64,000 bases of DNA from positions 125,979,349 to 126,043,348 of the forward strand of contig NC_044984.1 of assembly GCF_008728515.1 (NCBI RefSeq), written 5' to 3'. The stretch is from Papio anubis (Eukaryota; Chordata; Mammalia; Primates; Cercopithecidae). Below are positions 57,476 through 64,000 of this stretch, one piece after another. The position numbers were made by a program, and so were the translations under genes. The stretch's first letter is position 1; each line of letters starts with the position of its first letter. The notes under the pieces are model-generated. The model ran no database searches and was not told the origin of the DNA. It worked only from the letters and a program-made list of their open reading frames with translations.

Positions 57476-57805
57476 CCTTTGCCCAGCAGTCACTGTTCAG
57501 GATGGGGGAGCAAGGACACAGGTGATGCTAGGGCCCCACAGGGAAGAGCTGGGCCAGCAAACATCTTCCGTCAAGACCCAGAGCCTGTGAGACCTGCAAA
57601 CGTGTTTTCAGGGCACGCAGGCTCTGACGCAGCTACTGAAACCTGCCATTGTTGTGTGAGAGCCACTGGGGAAACGAAGAGCCAGCCCACGTGCAGACCC
57701 CCCTTCATGGGCCCAGCAGAGACAAATGGGCCCCGAGAGGATCCCATGGGCCTTCCCCAGAGGACGAGGCCATTCCGGGGCCTCATTATCCACAGATGTC
57801 ACACA

Positions 57806-57985
57806 GCTTCTCCTCCTCCCCTCGTCCTCCTTCTCCTCCTCTTCCTATTGCTCTTCCTCCTCCTCTTCTTCCTCCTTCTCCTCACCCTCCTCCTCTTCCT
57901 CCTCCTCCTTTCTCCTCCTCCTCACCCTCCTCCTCTTCCTCTTGCTCCTCCACCCCAACTCCTCCTCCTCACTTCCTCCTCCTGC
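57806..57985. repeat. CT-rich tract, right arm
   Basis: Complementary partner of the GA-rich tract at 14,638-14,803, different in exact length and phrase order, as expected for an unstable low-complexity tract. Confidence 0.92.
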
Positions 57986-58059
57986 TGTCCCTGGTGGGTG
58001 AGCCATCAGTAGTGGCCAGCCACACACTGAGTCTGGGGAGAGCAACCTGGATTCTGGTC

Positions 58060-58150
58060 TTGCCTCTGCCTTAGCCTCGTACTGTGGCCCTGGGTGAGTC
58101 CTGTCCCTTCCCCAGGCCTCAGTTTCCTCACTTGTAAAATGAGGAAATTG
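58060..58150 (+). mobile_element. MIR fragment, right arm
   Basis: Contains ccctgggtgagtcctgtccc followed by ctcagtttcctcacttgtaa, the MIR core in forward orientation. Partner of 14,499-14,592. Confidence 0.7.
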
Positions 58151-58560
58151 GACTCGTTCTTGGCTTCCCAAACTCCAGTCTTCACTTCCCACCTTTCATG
58201 TTCCATACACATTACTTATGCCATTGTTTTCTTTAAATCATCTCACTTTCACTTCACTAAATTCCTCTAAAGAGGAAACATATTTCACCACCATAAGCAG
58301 AAAATCATTCTCACTTACCATAAACAGAAGGTGGCTTGAATGTGAAATGAAGACAAAATGATGTTATTCACAACTAGCTAAGGCTTCGTCTGCCCAAAGC
58401 ACTGAGCCCAAAGCCCACCCACAGGGGTTGAAAAATCAACCACCACCAGGGGCCAGGATGGGGTTTTATTTGCATGTTAAAATGATAATGAGGAGGAGAA
58501 AACTTAACAATCTATGTTCTTCAGGTGTACGGGCTCCCTCAACCCTCGTAAGAGCCAGAA

Positions 58561-58700
58561 AAGGGGCCGGATGCAGTGACTCACCCCTGTAATCCCAGCA
58601 CTTTGGGAGGCCGAGGTGGGTGGATCGCTTGAGCCCAGGAGTGTGAGACCAGCCTGGGCAACAGAGTGAGGCCCCATCTCTATTAAAATAGATTTTAAAA
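58561..58700 (+). mobile_element. Alu left-monomer (FLAM-type), right arm
   Basis: Partner of the element at 13,930-14,069 in opposite orientation, with the same flanking duplication aagagccagaa (58,550-58,560 and 58,701-58,711). It lies within an arm tract of high identity. Confidence 0.9.
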
Positions 58701-61188
58701 AAGAGCCAGAAGTGGCAGGTGCTGGTCTCATCGCCACTCACAGACGAGGAACCTGAGGGTCTGAGACACAGGAAGCTGCTCGATCCTCCAGCCAGGACGA
58801 GGAGGCTGAGGGAGAGCCCAGGCCAACCTGCTCTCGGAGTTTCGACTTTCAATCGTGAATTTTCCACAACTGTGCGGAAATGTTTGTCCAGGGGTTCTGG
58901 AAACACTTATGGTCTATCTTCTGTTTTCCTATTTTTGATAAACATAAAACAAAACAAGACAGAAAAAAAAAAAAAAAAACCTTCCCTTTCTCTGTTGGTC
59001 CATTCTGAGGAAGCGTCACCCAATGTGGTGACAAACAGCAAGTGGCATCACCCCCAGCGTGGGAGCGACAGGGCGTGGTGGGGACGGTGGCGCCAAGAGG
59101 GTGCAGTCCCCACCTGAAGGGAAGCAGCAGCTCCACCCACAGATGCTCCAGCAAGGAGAGCCCCGTGCCAGCTGCCCAGGCTGTTGGATCCAGTCAGGGA
59201 TCTGGCTTGAACATGGGCCCACGAAGGGGGTCTGCACACGGGTAGGGTCTTTGTTCCCGAGTATCTTTCCCCAGCACCCACGGCAGTGTCCACCTCAGAG
59301 TGAGGGGGGGATAAATGATGTGTGAACAGATGAATTCATGGAAATCTCCCACTTTTTGCCTATTGGGGATTAGTTCCATGTTTTAAGTCTGGGCTGGCAG
59401 TGCCACGTGGTCCTCCTGGTGTGTCTCTGTCCGGTGCTAGAGGACACCCCAAGGTCAGCAGGGGCTTCTGCTGGGTCTCTGAGCTGTTGTTCTCTCGCCT
59501 GCCTCACGTGGACACAGGTTTCCCGGGTGGAGTTTAGTTGAGGGATCTCAGTCATTCGCAGGAGGAAACCTGCTGCTCCCTCAGGGGCACAGTGAGTTTC
59601 AGGCATTAGGACGGAGCCAACACCCACATTTCCTAAAGCCCTGAACATAAATTTCTCTCGACTCCCTTTTCTTGGGAATTAGCAAATCAAACACTGTGTT
59701 TTTCAGTGTCTCAAATCTCCCTTCGTCCCAGCTGAGCCCAAGGACAGTGAAGGGCAGAGGGTGGCGCAGGGTGGAGATTTGAGAAGTTTAATTAAAGCCT
59801 CAGGTTCAGGTGTGGGGTGATCCTGATCCATCACTGAGGTGCGGCCGCTCCCACTTCATGAAGAGACAGCCCAGCCCTGAGGATCAGAGCCATCTCTCAG
59901 ACGGAGAAGAAGTCAACGCCTGACAGCCTTCGCTGGTTTGACAGATGCTTCCCTTTATGGTAATAAAGTGGTCTCCATGGTAACTGCTGAGGTCTTGATG
60001 ATGGATTAGACGGGCTGTTTTTAATCATCCTGAAAACAATGCTGGCAGGTGCATAAAATCCTTCCAGAACCTTCCAGCTCAGCCCAGTCCCCAGCAGGAT
60101 GCAAGTGAGGAAGTGAACCCAGGCAACTCCACGGCAGAAGAGCCACCCAGCTGGGCCCTGCCAGAGATCCTGATCAAAGAATTGTGAGAAATAATGGATT
60201 ATTGATTTTGTTTGAAGTGACAGCATTTTTTGGATGGTTTGTTAAGCAGTGAGACATGAGTCAGGACAGGTGGCACAGACTGGGCAAGGCTGGGACTTTA
60301 GTCAGCCAGGAGGAGCTGCCTGGCAGAGCTGTCCACTGGTCTAGGACCCAGGCCACACTGCCCTGCAGCTGGTTACCTGCAGCTCCTGTTAGTGCCGCAT
60401 GGCTGTGTGTGTCTCCTCTTTCTCATTAGGTGCTTTACTGCCCTCCTGGAATGTCAGGATTTAATTTCCATTCAGCTTTAATGAGACCTCCTGACCGTGT
60501 GGTCACACAAACTGAAATTAATTTCTCCAACCTGGCTCTGGCGACTTTCATCCTTAATTCCTCCGTGTCCCCAGGGCAGCTCCAGGCATGTTGTTGTCTT
60601 AATTCATCTTCTGTGATTTAACAAAGGGACTGTCCCAGTGTGGGGCACCCTCATGTCACACATGTCTCACCACAGCCACGCCTGGGCCAGGTAGGATTAG
60701 TTCAGAGATGCTTTTGAGGGGCTGTTGTCATGGACACCAAGGGGCAGGTTCATTTCTGGTCACAGACATGCGTTCAGCCTCTGTCTGCCGCCAAATGGAA
60801 GCAGCTACATTTGCTGAAGCCACAGAGGCCTGTGGTCACCGGTCCTGTGTCATTTTGTCTGCCTGGCATTTGTTCCCTCTATTTCCAGTAACAAGCCCTG
60901 ATGGGCTCTGCCCAGCCACACCTTCCCTGCTCAGCTCTCACAGCCCCTTTGGAATTGCTTTCTCCTGGCCCAAGCATTTCACAGAGGCTGCACCACTCAG
61001 TCCCTCCTAGTCCCCTGGAGAAAGTGGCTGAGGGGGTGGTGGGGGATAATTGCATTTCCAAAGTCCGGGCAATCAGCCAATGTAAACAAGCACCTGAGTC
61101 ACTACGTTGGGCTCTCTAGGAAACAGGTAAAGTAAATTAAATACACACAATTTCCTGACATTCCAATGCATTTCTGCATGAGCTGGGT

Positions 61189-62299
61189 TGGAGGAGGCCA
61201 CTGTTCCTCCTCTGTTTCTCCTCTCAGCTCTGAGCTGAGCCACAGGTGGGCTCCTGAATCCTCATCTCCAGACTCAGGGCTGCTGGCCCCCTGCCTGACA
61301 GCCCCTTTCTCACCTGAGCCAGACACTCTCTGCCCTGCTCTGCAGAAACCTCCGGGCCTGGCCAGCAGCCTCAGAGGCCTCAGAAAATGTCCTGGCTGCA
61401 GGTGAAAGAAGACAAGGGTGCAGCTTCCCCAGCGTGCTCGGAGTTCACCCACCAGACACAACCCCTTCTCACAGTCACACAGGCTCCCAGGCTCTCCTGT
61501 GGGAAAGGCCAGTGGAAATGGCAGCATGGACGGAGGCATCCAAGGCCCGTGATGCGTGGCTGTGTCAGTGGCAGACCTGAGAATGGACGGAGGCATCCAA
61601 GGCCCATGATGCGTGGCTGTGTCAATGGCAGACCTGAGAATTCACCCATCCCCGCCACCCCATCCTGCTGCTCTTCTTCTCTCTCACCACCTTCTGCCCC
61701 TCTGGGCTCCTCACTGAGGACCACCAGGACTGTCCCTGACACTGATGCCGGCCAGGATGTCCGGGCGTCCCTCACACACAGTCTGTGCCTGGACAGGGAT
61801 GGGGTGTGAGGCCCACTCGGGGGGGAGACCAAGGGGGGGCTCACCCAGGTGCCCAGGGAATCCAGGCAGAGCACAGTGCCCTTTGCTGCAGGGTCTGAGG
61901 GATCTTGGCCCCTAGAGCTGCTGCGGCTGTGCACTGTTACATCTCCAGAAGATGTGCCTTGCTATGCTCTCAGGACTTATAAAAAAGGAATTCTCTGTCC
62001 ACAATTTATTCCTGTGCTTTAAAAGTTTGAATTCCAGTGGAAAAGCAGCAAGAAGACGTGAGCCTCAAGGATGATTTTGGAGATGGGTCTGATGATCGCG
62101 TTTGATCCACCAAAGCTTCCCATGAGAACAATATGTTTGTTTTTGCTGACACCACCAGCCCCCAGCTCAGCTCCTCTCCTGGGAGGCTGTGGGGTCATAG
62201 GGCCCTGAAGTGTCCCAGGGCTCGCACCCAAGCAGAAGACCTGTTTTCCTCAGGGAGTAATCCTCGCCCAGCACGTCAGGTGTAGGACCCGTACGTGGG
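61189..62299. other. Right flank, nothing recognised
   Basis: Unique DNA outside the right arm. It shows no similarity to the left flank. Contains the tandem duplication at 61,526-61,639. Confidence 0.5.
61526..61639. repeat. 57-bp tandem duplication
   Basis: Two copies (61,526-61,582 and 61,583-61,639) beginning atggacggaggcatccaagg, differing at about two positions. Confidence 0.93.
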
Positions 62300-62313
62300 A
62301 AGTCACAATGGGA

Positions 62314-62605
62314 GGCTGGGCACGGTGGCTCACACCTGTAATCCCAGCACTTTGAGATGTTGAGGCGGTTGGATCACCTGAGGTCAGGAGTTCAAGACCA
62401 ACCTGGGCAACATGGTGAGACCCTGTCTCTACTAAAAATACAAAAATTAGCTGGGTGCAGGGCGCATGCCTGTAAATCCCAGCTACTTGGGAGGCTGAGG
62501 CTGGAGAATTGCTTGAGCCCAGGAGGTGGAGGCTGCAGTGAGTTGAGATTGTGCCACTGCACTCCAGTCTGGGTGACAGAGTGAGACTCTGTCTGAAAAA
62601 GAAAC
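62314..62605 (+). mobile_element. Alu element, right flank
   Basis: Full-length forward Alu with a perfect 14-bp flanking duplication aagtcacaatggga (62,300-62,313 and 62,606-62,619). Short, mutated A-tail. Confidence 0.95.
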
Positions 62606-62619
62606 AAGTCACAATGGGA

Positions 62620-63228
62620 GCTGATGAAAAGCAAAACAATTTCATCTGCATCTCTCTAGTTCTTAGCAGGCTTCCACTGGGCTCTGAGTTCTAGGTCTGT
62701 ATTTATTCACCATCCGTTAAGTCACTGAATTTGAATTATACACTTTTGAGGATTCTGGATGGAAAGAGGCGCTCATAAACTGTCTGGGTGTATAATCCTG
62801 GACCTTGCTGCTGTGTCAGCCCCACGAAAACTTGTTTATCGGTAAACATCAAGATGCAACATTTCCCTCAACTTACCTTTAATCCTCTTTTTATTATGTT
62901 TTCCAGACAGGAATTTCTTCTTTCAAGGAAGGCTGTCATAGAAAGACATGTTCTTGAAGTGTTCCTTATCATTGTCAATAGTGGAGGACACTTTGTCTCT
63001 CTTCTCTTCTGTTTCAGCCCCACTGTGGGTCCTGAGAGCCCTGCACCTACTGTAGCTCCACCCTGCTGCTTGTGCACTTCCGCCTCAGCCTCCCTGGATG
63101 GCTCTTTAAGTCAACTTGCGTTTCCCTAGGAGAGGTTATCACTTCGTGGGTAGCTGGGCAGAGCCTGGTCAGGCAGCAGTGGTGGAGCCCTGGCTCTCCT
63201 TTCCCTGGATGTGTGGCCTTGATAAAAT
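62620..63228. other. Right flank, nothing recognised
   Basis: Unique sequence between two Alus; no gene seen. Confidence 0.5.
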
Positions 63229-63238
63229 CTTTTCATCA

Positions 63239-63522
63239 GGCACAGAGTTTCATGCCTATAATCCCAGCACTTTGGGAGGCTGAGCTGGGCTGATCACCTG
63301 AGGTCAGGAGTTCAAGACCAGCCCAGCCAACATGGTGAAATCTCGTCTGTAGTAAAAATACGGAAATTAGCCCAGCGTGGTGGCAGGTGCCTATAATCCC
63401 AGCTATTCAGGAGGCTGAAGCAGGAGAATGGCATGAACCCAGGAGGCGGAGGTTGCAGTGAGCCGAGATCATGCCACTGTACTCCAGCCTGGATGACAGA
63501 GAATCCATCTCAAAAAAAAAAG
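63239..63522 (+). mobile_element. Alu element, right flank
   Basis: Forward Alu with a perfect 10-bp flanking duplication tcttttcatc (63,229-63,238 and 63,523-63,532). Diverged at the 5' end and a ten-base A-tail. Confidence 0.94.
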
Positions 63523-63611
63523 TCTTTTCATCTCTGTTAAGGTCAGTTTCCTCCTCTAGGAATGATTATAGGACATGTCACATAGAGCCGACGGACGAGT
63601 TACTAAATATA

Positions 63612-63670
63612 CAGAGGTTAGCACCAAGCCTGGCTGGAACACAGCAAGTACTCAGTAAATGATAACTGTC
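63612..63670 (+). mobile_element. MIR or L2 3'-end trace
   Basis: gcaccaagcctggctggaac followed by gcaagtactcagtaaatgat fits the shared MIR/L2 terminal motif. Confidence 0.5.
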
Positions 63671-63869
63671 ATTATTGTGATTATTATAATTCTAAACATT
63701 TCGTTGGCTTTCCATATTTCTTTCTTACCTCAGGAGACCTCTGTCTCTTCTGTTTCTATTCTCTAGAATATTTCGATTGTGGCTCCTGGTTATTTACAAA
63801 GTTTTGTCAAATTTGAAACAAAAGGAGACAGACAGGAGAAATCCCTGCTGAAAAAGAATAGCCACCATG

Positions 63870-64000
63870 TCTTGGGCATCTACTATGTGCCAAAAACTGT
63901 ATTAGGGACAATTGTGATCTGTCTTTTAATTCTCACAACATCCCAGTAAGATTTATACTATGATCTTTTTCCTTTTTCAGACAAAGAAAACCAGGCCCGA
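63870..64000 (-). mobile_element. MIR fragment, cut by window end
   Basis: catctactatgtgccaaaaa, ttaattctcacaacatccca and ttttcagacaaagaaaacca follow the reverse MIR consensus to the end of the window. Confidence 0.75.

Larger units (their letters stand above)
43378..61188 (-). repeat. Right arm of large imperfect inverted duplication
   Basis: This is the inverted partner of 11,426-29,589. Its own interruptions relative to the left arm are a non-homologous block (44,446-46,230), 126 bp at 48,617-48,742, a 1.5-kb block (50,241-51,765) and one MaLR LTR (54,959-55,311). It lacks the left-arm minisatellite, three LTRs and the 1.2-kb left-only block. The inner boundary is defined by the end of left-arm sequence at the gap, so the true homology could extend further inward. 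No gene is recognised. Confidence 0.95.

Overview
The window looks like nuclear DNA of a simian primate (human, ape or Old World monkey). It holds full-length Alu elements, including one with AluY-type features, a 7SL-derived left monomer, THE1/MST-type MaLR LTRs, other ERV LTRs, old L1 fragments and traces of L2 and MIR. I find no convincing protein-coding gene, tRNA or other RNA gene. The longest open frames are side effects of GC-rich low-complexity DNA and tandem repeats. A lncRNA could be present but cannot be read from sequence alone.

Layout. The left flank (1-11,425) is mostly unique DNA with several minisatellites, a MER5-type DNA transposon remnant, an L2, an L1/HAL1 fragment and two Alus. 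The left arm (11,426-29,589) and right arm (43,378-61,188) form a large imperfect inverted duplication. The spacer (29,690-43,377) is mostly unique, with an L1 interrupted by an MST/THE1-type LTR, two Alus and two minisatellites. The right flank (61,189-64,000) has two Alus and MIR/L2 traces. A run of exactly 100 N (29,590-29,689) is an assembly gap at the inner end of the left arm.

The inverted duplication is the main content. Block pairing (left with right, inverted unless stated): 11,426-15,000 with 57,540-61,188; 15,545-18,740 with 54,860-57,505; 18,995-21,525 with 52,330-54,845; GC-rich minisatellite 21,525-22,256 with 51,765-52,330; 22,258-23,750 with 48,743-50,240 in DIRECT orientation; 23,752-24,636 with 47,665-48,616; 25,350-25,720 with 47,285-47,662; 26,915-27,900 with 46,240-47,250; 28,545-29,589 with 43,378-44,445. 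Alignment by eye shows tracts of about 97-99% identity next to tracts of roughly 80-90%.

Interpretation (inference). The arms look old: each carries its own LTR insertions with matching empty sites in the other. They have been partly homogenised by gene conversion, which would explain a shared Alu at the same site inside a high-identity tract. One 1.5-kb block has been flipped, with material missing at both edges (a deletion-inversion-deletion pattern). Coordinates of block edges are good to tens of bases, except where flanking duplications or exact matches are described.
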